Source: Hydrococcus rivularis NIES-593
GTDB taxonomy: Bacteria; Cyanobacteriota; Cyanobacteriia; Cyanobacteriales; Microcystaceae
Length of the DNA stretch: 64,000 nt
Assembly: GCF_001904635.1 (NCBI RefSeq)
Contig: NZ_MRCB01000004.1
Coordinates: 124,001-188,000 of the forward strand
Direction of reading: 5' to 3'
In this document: positions 35,350 to 44,633 of the stretch, piece after piece
Numbering within the stretch: position 1 is the stretch's first letter
Layout: every line of letters starts with the position of its first letter
Made by a program: the position numbers and the translations under genes
Notes under the pieces: generated by a model
What the model saw: only the letters and a program-made list of their open reading frames with translations
Databases searched by the model: none
Told to the model about the DNA's origin: nothing

Positions 35350-36120
35350 ATGAGTATCAGTCTAGGTTTTGAGATTAGGAAAAAACTTAGTGAAGGGCAA
35401 AAAGACTTCAAAAACATGGATTTAAAAATGGTTTACTTAGAAAGAGTCGATCTAAGTCATACCAATTTAGAAGAGTCCGATCTAAGTTACGCTAATTTAA
35501 AAGGTGTTAACTTAAGTTGCGCCAACTTAAAAGGAGCTTATTTAGAAAGAGCCAATCTTACAGATGCTAATTTGATCGCAGCCAATCTGAAGGGAGCTAA
35601 CTTACAAAAAGCTTGCTTGATTGGAGCGAATTTAAGGAACGCAGAATTAGATGAAGTCGACTTAAGCGGCGCTCGCTTGAGCGGTGCTAATCTTCACGAA
35701 GCTTTGTGGACTAGAATTTATTATGACAACGATACTGAATTCGGAGCAGAGTTCGATCTAAATTTATTAAAAGATAAAAAAACTTATAATTTAGATCTTT
35801 TCTCAGAACAGCAAATCACTATAGAAAAAATCTTAAGGCAACTAAATGTTGTCTATAAATCTGCAAAGTATTACTTAGGAAATAAACTAGCGACAAAATA
35901 TCTACACGATTCAAAACCAAATTTAGACTGGCTAAAAGGCTTCGAGATAGATCGCAATGGTGAAATAATTTTTACAGGAGCCTTAATAGAGCATGTGGGA
36001 TCGATAGAAACAAAATTGATGGAAAAGTTGACGGAAAAGTGGATAGCAGATTTTACTAAAAATTGTGCTCTAATTATCCCTCATTTCTCTTGCCCCCTCG
36101 ATCGCGAGCAAGATAAGTAA
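35350..36120 (+). CDS. Pentapeptide-repeat protein with an unknown C-terminal domain
   Basis: A 256-residue soluble protein. Residues about 25-120 are pentapeptide repeats (A-N-L-K-G, A-N-L-T-D and similar; 18 or so units) that form a right-handed square helix. Residues 125-256 are a separate, lysine-rich domain (NLLKDKKTYNLDLFSEQQ ... GEIIFTGALIEHVG ... FSCPLDREQDK) that I do not recognise. The ATG at 35350 follows a weak AAAGG-like site. The stop lies 5 bases from the stop of the convergent tab2 gene. The function is unknown; the repeat part usually serves as a scaffold. Confidence 0.82.
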   Translation: MSISLGFEIRKKLSEGQKDFKNMDLKMVYLERVDLSHTNLEESDLSYANLKGVNLSCANLKGAYLERANLTDANLIAANLKGANLQKACLIGANLRNAELDEVDLSGARLSGANLHEALWTRIYYDNDTEFGAEFDLNLLKDKKTYNLDLFSEQQITIEKILRQLNVVYKSAKYYLGNKLATKYLHDSKPNLDWLKGFEIDRNGEIIFTGALIEHVGSIETKLMEKLTEKWIADFTKNCALIIPHFSCPLDREQDK

Positions 36121-36125
36121 TTCGC

Positions 36126-37001
36126 TCAAAATTTCTCTCCCTTCAACAACCAAAATCCCGCAAACGATTCCGATTCTGGATTCGATTGAATTGCCAGAAA
36201 ATGAACTTGTTGCGCCTTCTGTTTGGCTTCCTCAAATCCTTTGGCTTCTGCTAGCATTTTGGGATCGGTTAGGCTTGCTAAAATCCAACTATCGCTAGCC
36301 CCTGTCTCTAAACGAACTATCGGTCGAGATCCGCCTTCAAACTTGAGAAAAGCCAATTCTAACCCCGACATCCAACCCGCTAAAGGCAGCGCCCTAGACG
36401 AGAAAATAATTAACCCCGGAATTTTCATTTCGGGAGTTACGCCAGCCAGCGAGAGAGGAAACGCCTCTCCAAAAGCAATATCCCACTCATTCATCTCCTC
36501 GAAGGCTGAAGCCTCTAACGAAACGAATGCCCATTTATCCCCTTTATCGCCTCTAACGGCATCGGGTAAGGGAGTAGCATTCAAGGGGGGATACTGAACG
36601 GAAGCCGACTTAGCGGCTGCTGCATCGTATCCGGGTTGGTTTGGGTAAAATTCTTTCAAGCGCTGCGCCAGCCACCGTTCGAGGGCGTAGGTGCGACGGC
36701 TAGGTGCGGGCGGAATTCCCAAATCTTCGCAGGCTTTGACGATCATATTATTCATTTGGCGGCGGAAAAAGCGAATTTTTTTGGGGGCAACGCCCGCTTG
36801 CGCGATCGCCTTTTTAATTTCTTGCTGCAACCAGAGAGAATTGACGCTCTGATTGGAGCAAAATTGCGAGTATTTAAACAAAGAATCGGGCGATTGTTTG
36901 GAATCGGTAGGAGTCTCGCAAATTAAAACTTCCCAAAGCTTCTTTTTGTTTTCATCTAAAATCGGACGCGAATAAAAATCTAGTTCCCAAATTTTTGTCA
37001 T
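36126..37001 (-). CDS. Tab2/Atab2-like RNA-binding protein (DUF1092)
   Basis: A 291-residue soluble protein of the Tab2 family. In algae and plants these proteins bind psaB or related mRNAs and are needed for photosystem I (and II) translation. The sequence begins with the typical MTKIWELDFYSRPILDENKKK, followed by FFRRQMNNMIVKACEDLGI, PSRRTYALERWLAQR, and ends in GFWLLKGEKF. In cyanobacteria the RNA target is not established. It is the last gene on the minus strand of the glycan region, but is separated by a 99-bp repeat-rich spacer and is probably unrelated to it. Confidence 0.88.
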   Translation of the reverse strand: MTKIWELDFYSRPILDENKKKLWEVLICETPTDSKQSPDSLFKYSQFCSNQSVNSLWLQQEIKKAIAQAGVAPKKIRFFRRQMNNMIVKACEDLGIPPAPSRRTYALERWLAQRLKEFYPNQPGYDAAAAKSASVQYPPLNATPLPDAVRGDKGDKWAFVSLEASAFEEMNEWDIAFGEAFPLSLAGVTPEMKIPGLIIFSSRALPLAGWMSGLELAFLKFEGGSRPIVRLETGASDSWILASLTDPKMLAEAKGFEEAKQKAQQVHFLAIQSNPESESFAGFWLLKGEKF

Positions 37002-37100
37002 TTGTCATTCGATGAAAGGATTTTGGATTGGTTAGTAGTTAGTAGTTAATGGTTAATTGTCTCCCCATCTCCCCGTCCCCCAGCCTCCAGCGCCCGATCG

Positions 37101-38096
37101 CTATTCAACCACCTCGCGCACTCGATAGATCGGTCGCTTCTGAGATTCATGGTAAGTCCGCATGACCAATTCTGCCAACAGCCCGAAGCTAAATAGCTGT
37201 ACGCCCGTCAAAAAGAGAAGAACTGCTAAAATCAGCAAGGGTCTATTGCCGATGCTTTGTCCCAAGCCGAGTTTGAGGAAAGTAAGATATCCCCCCAACA
37301 CAGTTCCTAAAACTATCGAAATCAGACCCAACAGTCCAAATCCGTGCATGGGTTTGGTGAGGAATTTTTTAATAAAATAAATCGTCAGCAAATCCATGAC
37401 AACTCGAAACGTCCGTCCCAAACCGTATTTACTTTTTCCGTAACGGCGGGCGTGATGGCAGACTGGCAATTCCGTAATCCTCGCACCTTCAATGTAAGCC
37501 AAGGCTGGCAGAAAGCGATGTAACTCCCCGTAGAGGTTCATATCGGCAACCAATTCCGTTCGATAGGCTTTTAAGGAACACCCATAGTCGTGTAATTTTA
37601 CCCCAGTCACTCGTCCGATCAACCAGTTGGCTATCTTAGAAGGAAGCAGTCGCGTGAGGGCATCGTCCTGCCTCTGCTTGCGCCAACCGCTAACGAGATC
37701 GTATCCTTCATCTAACTTAGCGATCAGTTTGGGAATATCGGTCGGATCGTTTTGCAAATCGCCGTCGAGGGTAACGATGACTCGACCTCTGGCATATTGA
37801 AATCCCGCCGCCATCGCTGGTGTTTGTCCGTAGTTACGGCGTAAAAGAACTGCTCTTAGATCGCTACGATTTCGAGCCAACTGGCGCAACATCTCAGTCG
37901 AACCGTCAGTAGAGCCATCATCGACGCAGATAATTTCATAATCGAGTCGATCTCGTTCTAGGGTAGTCGCGATCGCATCGATGAGGTGAGATAAACTTTC
38001 TACCTCGTTATAGATGGGAACGACTACCGATATTTCGGGAAAGGCAGAGACGATCTCTGGCGCTTTAATCCCATTTGACGATATTGAATAACTCAT
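37101..38096 (-). CDS. Family 2 glycosyltransferase with two membrane helices (DPM/GtrB-like)
   Basis: A 331-residue enzyme. The N-terminal GT-A domain has VVVPIYNEVESLSHLIDAI, the DDGSTDGS nucleotide loop and DGDLQNDP, the divalent metal DxD-type site, followed by SGWRKQRQDD. Two membrane helices (about 230-255 and 265-290) end the protein. This architecture is that of enzymes that load a sugar onto polyprenyl phosphate, as substrate for GT-C enzymes like those upstream. The ATG at 38096 is chosen over a GTG at 38102. It is related to, but clearly different from, the next GT2 gene upstream. Confidence 0.9.
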   Translation of the reverse strand: MSYSISSNGIKAPEIVSAFPEISVVVPIYNEVESLSHLIDAIATTLERDRLDYEIICVDDGSTDGSTEMLRQLARNRSDLRAVLLRRNYGQTPAMAAGFQYARGRVIVTLDGDLQNDPTDIPKLIAKLDEGYDLVSGWRKQRQDDALTRLLPSKIANWLIGRVTGVKLHDYGCSLKAYRTELVADMNLYGELHRFLPALAYIEGARITELPVCHHARRYGKSKYGLGRTFRVVMDLLTIYFIKKFLTKPMHGFGLLGLISIVLGTVLGGYLTFLKLGLGQSIGNRPLLILAVLLFLTGVQLFSFGLLAELVMRTYHESQKRPIYRVREVVE

Positions 38097-38219
38097 CCTC
38101 ACACCTTATTTCAGTTATCAGTTATCAGTTAGTGGTTAGTTTTCTCCCCACTCTCCCTTGTCCCCTTGTCTCCTTGTCTCCCCACACTCCCGGTTCTCCC
38201 CACACTCCCCCTTGTCCCC

Positions 38220-39194
38220 TCATCCTTCATCCTTGCTCTCCTGCTTTTGATTAAAGCCATAGCAGTCTCGCACTAAGTATAGCGGGCGCTGCTTGACTTC
38301 ATCGTAGACGCGACCGAGATATTCTCCAATAAAACCCAGACTAATGAGTTGAACTCCGCCAAGAAATAGTACGGCTACCATGATTGACGCATAACCGGGC
38401 ACATCTATCCCCAAAATCAGGGTACGAACGATCAAAAAGCTGGCATAGACAAAAGATATCAGGGAAACGAACACCCCGATATAGCTCCAAACCTTGAGCG
38501 GGACAAAGCTGAAGGAGGTAATCCCTTCTAGGGCAAAATTCCAAAGTTTCCAGTAATTCCACTTCGTCGTGCCTTGATAGCGGGGATCGCGATCGTATTC
38601 GACAGAAGTTTGTTTGAATCCCACCCAAGCAAACAATCCCTTCATAAAACGCCGTCTCTCTGGCAAAAGCTTGAGTGCTTCTACCACCCGTCGGTCGAGC
38701 AAGCGAAAATCGCCCGTATCCTTGGGAATTTGAATGTGAGTCATCCCAGAAATAACGCGATAGAATGCTCCAGCTGTAGAGCGTTTGAGCCAGCTTTCGC
38801 CTTTGCGGGAGCGACGCACGCCATAAACCACATCGTAGCCTTCGCGCCATTTTTCGAGCAGTTGCTCGATGAATTCCGGCGGATCTTGGAGATCGGCATC
38901 GATAGGCACGACGGCTTGACCAGAAGCATAATCGATTCCTGCCGAGAGCGCGATTTCCTTCCCGAAGTTACGGGATAAGTTGACCACCTTGATAGCCGGA
39001 TTGCGACGATGGTATTCGACTAGGTATTTTAGGGTATCGTCCCTGCTGCCATCATTGACGCAGATAATCTCGTATTTGAGGTTAAGGCGATCGAGGGCGG
39101 AGGTCAATCGCTCGAACAGATAGTGAATATTTTCTTCCTCGTTGTAACAAGGAACTATCACAGAGAGTACTACGTCTTCTAAATCTGAGGACAT
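38220..39194 (-). CDS. Family 2 glycosyltransferase with membrane helices (GtrB/ArnC-like)
   Basis: A 324-residue enzyme with the same architecture as its downstream neighbour: LSVIVPCYNEEENI, CVNDGSRDDT, DADLQDPPEF metal site, YGVRRSRKGESWLKR, and FRLLDRRVVEALKLLPERRRF, then two helices (about 225-250 and 258-282) and a short tail ending in KQRPLYLVRD. This is the bactoprenol glycosyltransferase group that forms undecaprenyl-phosphate sugar. The ATG at 39194 has GAGGTGCTGGCAT ahead of it; the longer TTG start at 39236 would overlap the previous gene and is rejected. Confidence 0.9.
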   Translation of the reverse strand: MSSDLEDVVLSVIVPCYNEEENIHYLFERLTSALDRLNLKYEIICVNDGSRDDTLKYLVEYHRRNPAIKVVNLSRNFGKEIALSAGIDYASGQAVVPIDADLQDPPEFIEQLLEKWREGYDVVYGVRRSRKGESWLKRSTAGAFYRVISGMTHIQIPKDTGDFRLLDRRVVEALKLLPERRRFMKGLFAWVGFKQTSVEYDRDPRYQGTTKWNYWKLWNFALEGITSFSFVPLKVWSYIGVFVSLISFVYASFLIVRTLILGIDVPGYASIMVAVLFLGGVQLISLGFIGEYLGRVYDEVKQRPLYLVRDCYGFNQKQESKDEG

Positions 39195-39217
39195 ATGCCA
39201 GCACCTCGCAAATCGTT

Positions 39218-40852
39218 TTATTTTGTTAGTTTCCAAAGCGTAGTTTTAGTTTCATAGACGGGTTCGATTTGTTTTTTCCATTTGTAAACGCGATCGATTC
39301 GGTAGCCGGGTTTTGTCTCCATTAAAGCCTTTAAAGCCTTGGAAGATTCATAAACAAAGATCTCGCTCCCGCGATTTCCTTCCTCTTGGATAGAGATCGG
39401 TTGCCTCTCCAAAGGCTGAAGTCTGACTTTGGGATGAAATGCATGACTAAAAGCCATCAAACCATGCCAAGATGTGACAAAAACTGGATTGGAAGACTGA
39501 TTCACGACGCTTACTACTTCGGGAAGCGTCGCAGCATTGTATTTATTCCACCAAACTCGTGCTTGAGAACTAACCGCACAGGAGGCAATCCCGCCGGAAA
39601 TCAGAACGACTGTAGCAATTCGCCATAACTGCTGTTGCCATGGACTGGTAGCGATGGAGATAAGTTGAGAAGCCAGCAGATAAGCGACTGCAATTTGAAT
39701 GCCTAAAAAACAGGGGATCGCGTATCTCGCCACGCTAGAGCGTATTCCGCCAGAAACCAAGTCGGGTACGATTAAGATAAATGCCGTCCCTCCTATCAAA
39801 GTCAGGACAAATAACCAAATACGCGGTTGAGTATTGCGACACAGAAAATAAAACGAATATCCTACTAGAATGACTAAGAGGAAAATAACTGCATACATCA
39901 ATAAATTTTGAGTAACAAAGTTATAATTAAAATCGACGAAAGGACGGCTGAGATTGAGGATCCAGGTTTTGATTAAAGATTTTAGAGGGACTTTCATTGC
40001 TGTCCAATTTGTTGTTGCGTTCGCTTCTGAAAAATTAGTTACAACTGCAACAATCCAAGGAGAAAAAAGAAGTAGGCTAATTGCTAGGGTAATTAGATAG
40101 TTTCTAACGGTTTTTGTCAGTTTAAACTCTTCGTTAATGAAAAGGTACATTCCGTGCGCGATCGCGATGGCTCCAGACAAAGCAAAAGTATAAAATCCTA
40201 TAATTAGCGTTAGTATGTATAAGCGCCAACTGGCGTTTGTTTGTAGTCGCCTCGCACGCAATAAAGCCGCACTAGAGAGCAGAATTGTCACCGTCCACAA
40301 ACTATTCGATCGCGCTTCTTGTGCGTACAATACGTGAAATGGGGAAACCGCCATCAACGCAACGGCAATCCACCCAGTCAGAGGAGATTTAAATAATTCT
40401 TGGGTTAGCCAATAAATGCAAGGAAATGCTAACAAACTAATGATAGCAGAAAAACTCCTCGTTACTGCGACTGAGTTACCAAATAGTTGCACCCAAATTT
40501 TTGCCAGGACAAAATAGAGCGGTGGGTGTTGGGGTTCTTCTGCAGCTAACCCTTTAACGGTATCGAGAACGTTTTTTTTTGGATTGGGATATTGATATTG
40601 CTGCATCTGGGCTACACTTATCTCCTCACCCCGAAATGCTAGCTGTTTCAATTCTGCTAGGGTGTGACCAGAAATTCGCAGCGAAGTAACCGTTTCATCT
40701 CCCCAATAAACTTTGGTATCGAGGTTGGTAAATCGAAAAAAAACGCCAAGGATTAATAGGATAGCAATAATAAATCCCAGAAAATTTCTTCGCCTTTTGG
40801 ATTTCCTTTGGCGGGTCGATTGTAGAAGTTCTAAGATACCTTTAGCTCTCAT
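39218..40852 (-). CDS. GT39-like (PMT/ArnT family) membrane glycosyltransferase
   Basis: A 544-residue polytopic protein with about 11 helices. The first luminal loop has the DE-type acidic pair (WGDETVTSLRI) and AEEPQHPPLYFVLAKIW, the latter with the P-x-x-x-x-L pattern of PMT/ArnT glycosyltransferases using polyprenyl-phosphate sugars; this fits the two polyprenyl GT2 enzymes directly downstream. The C-terminus carries a soluble domain. The ATG at 40852 is used instead of an overlapping TTG. The acceptor is unknown. Confidence 0.82.
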   Translation of the reverse strand: MRAKGILELLQSTRQRKSKRRRNFLGFIIAILLILGVFFRFTNLDTKVYWGDETVTSLRISGHTLAELKQLAFRGEEISVAQMQQYQYPNPKKNVLDTVKGLAAEEPQHPPLYFVLAKIWVQLFGNSVAVTRSFSAIISLLAFPCIYWLTQELFKSPLTGWIAVALMAVSPFHVLYAQEARSNSLWTVTILLSSAALLRARRLQTNASWRLYILTLIIGFYTFALSGAIAIAHGMYLFINEEFKLTKTVRNYLITLAISLLLFSPWIVAVVTNFSEANATTNWTAMKVPLKSLIKTWILNLSRPFVDFNYNFVTQNLLMYAVIFLLVILVGYSFYFLCRNTQPRIWLFVLTLIGGTAFILIVPDLVSGGIRSSVARYAIPCFLGIQIAVAYLLASQLISIATSPWQQQLWRIATVVLISGGIASCAVSSQARVWWNKYNAATLPEVVSVVNQSSNPVFVTSWHGLMAFSHAFHPKVRLQPLERQPISIQEEGNRGSEIFVYESSKALKALMETKPGYRIDRVYKWKKQIEPVYETKTTLWKLTK

Positions 40853-40865
40853 CAATCTATTAACC

Positions 40866-42950
40866 TTATTTTTTGATATAAGTTTGAAGCTGAAGATTAG
40901 CTCCCCTAGCCAAGTTAACTTCGCGCCTTAATACTGGAGGTTTCGGAATAAATTTAACGCGCCCTGCTCCAGGAACCACTGTTTCTATTGCAGGTTTACC
41001 AAAGCGCGCGTAAAACTCGGTGACGCAATCTTCCGATAATAGATCTACGTAAAGATTTATGCCAGCAAAGTCGTTCAAGATATAAAAATCTGTAAAAAAC
41101 GACCATTCTTCCCGCTGAAAACAACGTTTTTGACGTTTTGCTTGACCGTGTTTATCGGGCTGGTCGGGTAATAATAATTGACCCCATCCAGCTCGAACGT
41201 ATGGCTCAATTTGAGAGGGATGCAATCGACCAAAGTATTGACCCATAACTTTTTTCTCATGAAACCTTCTGAGTGCATAGATTCCGCCATTAAATCTCCA
41301 GTACGGACACAAACCAGATTCATTGCCTACAGTATTACCTCCTATTACGCAAAATGGCCAATCTAAAACTGCTTCCCCTGGTTGTTCTTTTACATAATTC
41401 ATGTAATTAAAAAAGTTTTTTTCAAATGAATAGGGTTTATAGTCTAATTTGAAGGAGTAGGCAGTGTAAGTTTCAATACATATTAAAGAAACTAAGAATA
41501 TCGATAGCACTTGTCTGCGAGAAATCAATTTATTAAGGTTAATTTCTAAAGCAAATAAAGACAAAATCACTGGATAAATAACAGTGCTACGACCTGGAAC
41601 GCGATTAAATGAGAACCAGGGAAATATTTTTAGCGTTGGAAAATACACTTCGTTATAGAAAAGTAAGCCAAGCACGACGAACAATAAAGGTAAAAAGAAA
41701 GCCATTTGTTTTCGTACTAGCCATAAACTTATAATTCCTATAATCAGTAAGGAAAACCTCTTGAGAGTTGGGAAATATTCTGGATGATAGAAAATACAAA
41801 GGAAAAAAATTATTAATAGAGGGATAAAAATAGCAATTCGTTTGCGTGCTTGGCATAAACCTAAAAAACCTATAATGAGTAAAAACAAGCCAGGACTTCC
41901 TGCAAATAAATCTTCTGGCGCATCCCTAAAAACTTTTTTCCAAGGTAATCCTGGATTAAAGCCTGGTAAAAATGGAATCAGCAACCTGTAGGCGCTAGTC
42001 CACCACCCCGTAGGTGGTTGGTACTTCCTATTTAGAGCGAAGATGTTCGCTGCTTTGTCTCTAGCTTCTGCATAGTTAAAGTTTAAACTTTTAGCCTCTG
42101 TGGCAATCTGAAAAGCTAATGGCAGGTAAATATATGCAACAATAATGCCTATACCGAGCAAAGCTATAGAAATACGGGGATGAGCTAAAAAATCTCTTTT
42201 ATAGGTTGCTATAGAATTTGAAAGTAGCCCGGTTAAATTAAAATAACCTTTGAAATATCTGTAAGTTAGTAGTGCAGCAATAAACAGAATAGAAACCGTA
42301 AAAGACATTAGGGCAAAACCAGCTACATATCCTAAATCTTGACCCAATGACAGCACGAGCAAACAAGCTCTGATAAGAATAAGTTTTAGAGAGACATGTT
42401 GGTTCAAAACAATCCTTTTTACAATTAGAAAGTCGGCTATAAAACTGAGGGTAGTCCAGTGGACTATAGACATGTTGAGGTGACGTGGAAACTTGTAAAT
42501 GGCGTAAAAATTAGAAAATGAAACGAGAAGTCCAACTCCGCTGGCACGAGCTAAACCATAATCCCGAACTAAAAGAGTATAAGCTCCAATCGCTGTTATT
42601 AATATAGTTAAAAGATAATAGAGCTGTAACCAAGGTCCAATGCCAAATAATGAGGAAAAAATAGAAGAGAAAATATCTCGCTCAATTCCCCAAGCTTGAA
42701 ATACACTATTTGTTCCATAGGGATAAAATACCTGATTGTTAGTAAAATTGAGGTGAGGAAAAGGAATAAAACTAAGATTTTTAGCAAAGTAGAATCCTGT
42801 ATATTCCCAACTATTTACATCAATATCTTCAGAGAAGATTGGATGGAAGAAATCTTTAATTACCAACAAACTAAAAGCGCAAGATATACAAATAAGAGCT
42901 AGCAGTGGAAATGCGATCGCTCTTACTGGTACTCTTAAAATTTTACCCAT
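40866..42950 (-). CDS. Large polytopic membrane protein, GT-C-like
   Basis: A 694-residue protein with 11-13 helices, long luminal loops and a soluble C-terminal domain of about 150 residues (ending EVNLARGANLQLQTYIKK). The first loop, SEDIDVNSWEYTGFYFAKN, has acidic residues near the first helix, as in GT-C enzymes. I cannot assign a specific family; it may be a glycosyltransferase or a YfhO-like protein. It is placed in a same-strand series with 13-bp and 48-bp spacers to its neighbours, which suggests cotranscription. Confidence 0.62.
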   Translation of the reverse strand: MGKILRVPVRAIAFPLLALICISCAFSLLVIKDFFHPIFSEDIDVNSWEYTGFYFAKNLSFIPFPHLNFTNNQVFYPYGTNSVFQAWGIERDIFSSIFSSLFGIGPWLQLYYLLTILITAIGAYTLLVRDYGLARASGVGLLVSFSNFYAIYKFPRHLNMSIVHWTTLSFIADFLIVKRIVLNQHVSLKLILIRACLLVLSLGQDLGYVAGFALMSFTVSILFIAALLTYRYFKGYFNLTGLLSNSIATYKRDFLAHPRISIALLGIGIIVAYIYLPLAFQIATEAKSLNFNYAEARDKAANIFALNRKYQPPTGWWTSAYRLLIPFLPGFNPGLPWKKVFRDAPEDLFAGSPGLFLLIIGFLGLCQARKRIAIFIPLLIIFFLCIFYHPEYFPTLKRFSLLIIGIISLWLVRKQMAFFLPLLFVVLGLLFYNEVYFPTLKIFPWFSFNRVPGRSTVIYPVILSLFALEINLNKLISRRQVLSIFLVSLICIETYTAYSFKLDYKPYSFEKNFFNYMNYVKEQPGEAVLDWPFCVIGGNTVGNESGLCPYWRFNGGIYALRRFHEKKVMGQYFGRLHPSQIEPYVRAGWGQLLLPDQPDKHGQAKRQKRCFQREEWSFFTDFYILNDFAGINLYVDLLSEDCVTEFYARFGKPAIETVVPGAGRVKFIPKPPVLRREVNLARGANLQLQTYIKK

Positions 42951-42998
42951 AATTAACTTAATTAAATAGATTTTTCTGAAAGATTGCCAAAAATCGCT

Positions 42999-44573
42999 CT
43001 ACTCGACAACATAAACATATGCCGCTGGCGTTTCTAAAAACAGACGGTAATTCCCTTTAAGTTGTTCATTTTTTAAGCGAGTAAACATAGGCCAAGAAAT
43101 TTCAATAGCTTGAATGATTTCATTTTTTGGTTGCAATGCATAGTTTCCTGGCTGACAGTCTTTCACAAATTCTAAGTCTCTTTTAGAGATATACTTATCT
43201 AGATATTTGTAGGAATAGGAAATATTAAACAATTGCCATTTTTCTTCTGCTTTTAGGTCGCAAACCGTCGATCTAGCTGGTATTTGCTCGAATATTTCAA
43301 CAATATCAGCAGTTGATATCGCTCTATCCCCTCCATACTTAGCAGCAAACAACTTAGTATTAAAATTGATATTTAGAATTATAGATAACAAAATAAATAA
43401 AGTTAGTACAGCGATCGCAATTTTATTAAATAAACTAGAAAAGTCCAAAGAATCTAGAGCGACAACTGTTATCAGAATTGGGACAAACAAAATAATAAAT
43501 TTGTTATGAATGACGGATAATCCCCAAAAATTGGAAGCAGCATAGATATAAACTAGCCAAGTAAATGCTAGAAAAAGAGTAATAGTCGAATTGCCTTTGT
43601 ATTTCTTATAGGTAAGAAATGCTAAAACTAATAAAAGCGAAAAGAAAGCGATAGATATAGCAGTTTGCCATCCAGAAAATCCTAAAAAGTAAGCTTGCTG
43701 GGCGAGTTCGACAAAAGTTTGAAACGCCTTGCCGATTCTTTCTAAAATATTGCGATCGCCTGCTTCTGCGCTAGCACTGGTAATTTTAGTTAGAATCCCT
43801 TTAGTATTAGCCCAATTGCGACTCAATTCGCCTCTCCAATAAGGCGCTAAAGAGACAATCGCCGCAGCAACAGATAATAGTGGGAGCAAACATTTCTTAA
43901 GATTTTTACGATTTCTTGAAATAAACAAAATACAGCTAGCAATAAACGCCACTGGCATAACAAACAGTGTTGTCGAATGCAAACTAACTAGAATAGCTAA
44001 AACAATCCCGTATAATATCCAAAGACCAACTTGAGCTGAATGAGGAAGTTTTGCTTCTAATTGCCATTTGTATAGCAACAGAAAGCAAAGCATAAAGAAA
44101 AGAATCGGACCTGGATTCCAATGATAGGTATTAATAAAAATTTCAACAAAAAGTAAACTATACCAAAAACCAGCCAGTGCTGCTAAAAACAATCGTTTTG
44201 AATTCTCAGTCTTTTCTAACAGTTGATAAACGAAATATATAAGTAGGGGAATCGACAGAAAAGACAGTAAGGCATTAGGCAAAACTTGAAAAACTGGATC
44301 GACTCCCAAAATAGTAGAAGGAAAAACAAGATAATAATAGAGTGGCAGTAATTTATATCCGCCTACAGAAGCACCAGGTCCTAAAGTTGGCAGCTTTCCC
44401 TGCCACATGCTCATATAAACTTCAGCGTCTCTAACCTGATCTGGATAAAAGAAAGTTATATACCTAAAAACAGCAACTAAACGACTGAAAAAACCAAAAG
44501 CTAGTGCCAAGCAAATTAGACTATAAGCAGCTATTTTTAGTCGATCTCCTTTAACTTTAAATAGTTCAGACAT
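42999..44573 (-). CDS. GT39-like membrane protein
   Basis: A 524-residue polytopic protein with about 11 helices. Early in the sequence are FFYPDQVRDAEVYMSMW and GKLPTLGPGASVGGYKLLPLYYYL, which resemble the first periplasmic loop of GT39-type transferases with a D residue near the end of helix 1. The C-terminal soluble part is short (about 90 residues). Likely works at the outer face of the plasma membrane on polyprenyl-linked sugars. Specific donor and acceptor are not decided by the sequence. Confidence 0.68.
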   Translation of the reverse strand: MSELFKVKGDRLKIAAYSLICLALAFGFFSRLVAVFRYITFFYPDQVRDAEVYMSMWQGKLPTLGPGASVGGYKLLPLYYYLVFPSTILGVDPVFQVLPNALLSFLSIPLLIYFVYQLLEKTENSKRLFLAALAGFWYSLLFVEIFINTYHWNPGPILFFMLCFLLLYKWQLEAKLPHSAQVGLWILYGIVLAILVSLHSTTLFVMPVAFIASCILFISRNRKNLKKCLLPLLSVAAAIVSLAPYWRGELSRNWANTKGILTKITSASAEAGDRNILERIGKAFQTFVELAQQAYFLGFSGWQTAISIAFFSLLLVLAFLTYKKYKGNSTITLFLAFTWLVYIYAASNFWGLSVIHNKFIILFVPILITVVALDSLDFSSLFNKIAIAVLTLFILLSIILNINFNTKLFAAKYGGDRAISTADIVEIFEQIPARSTVCDLKAEEKWQLFNISYSYKYLDKYISKRDLEFVKDCQPGNYALQPKNEIIQAIEISWPMFTRLKNEQLKGNYRLFLETPAAYVYVVE

Positions 44574-44633
44574 TATTCTCTGTGCCTCTGCGTCTCTGCG
44601 TAAAATAAAACTTACTAAATATTCTCCACAAGT

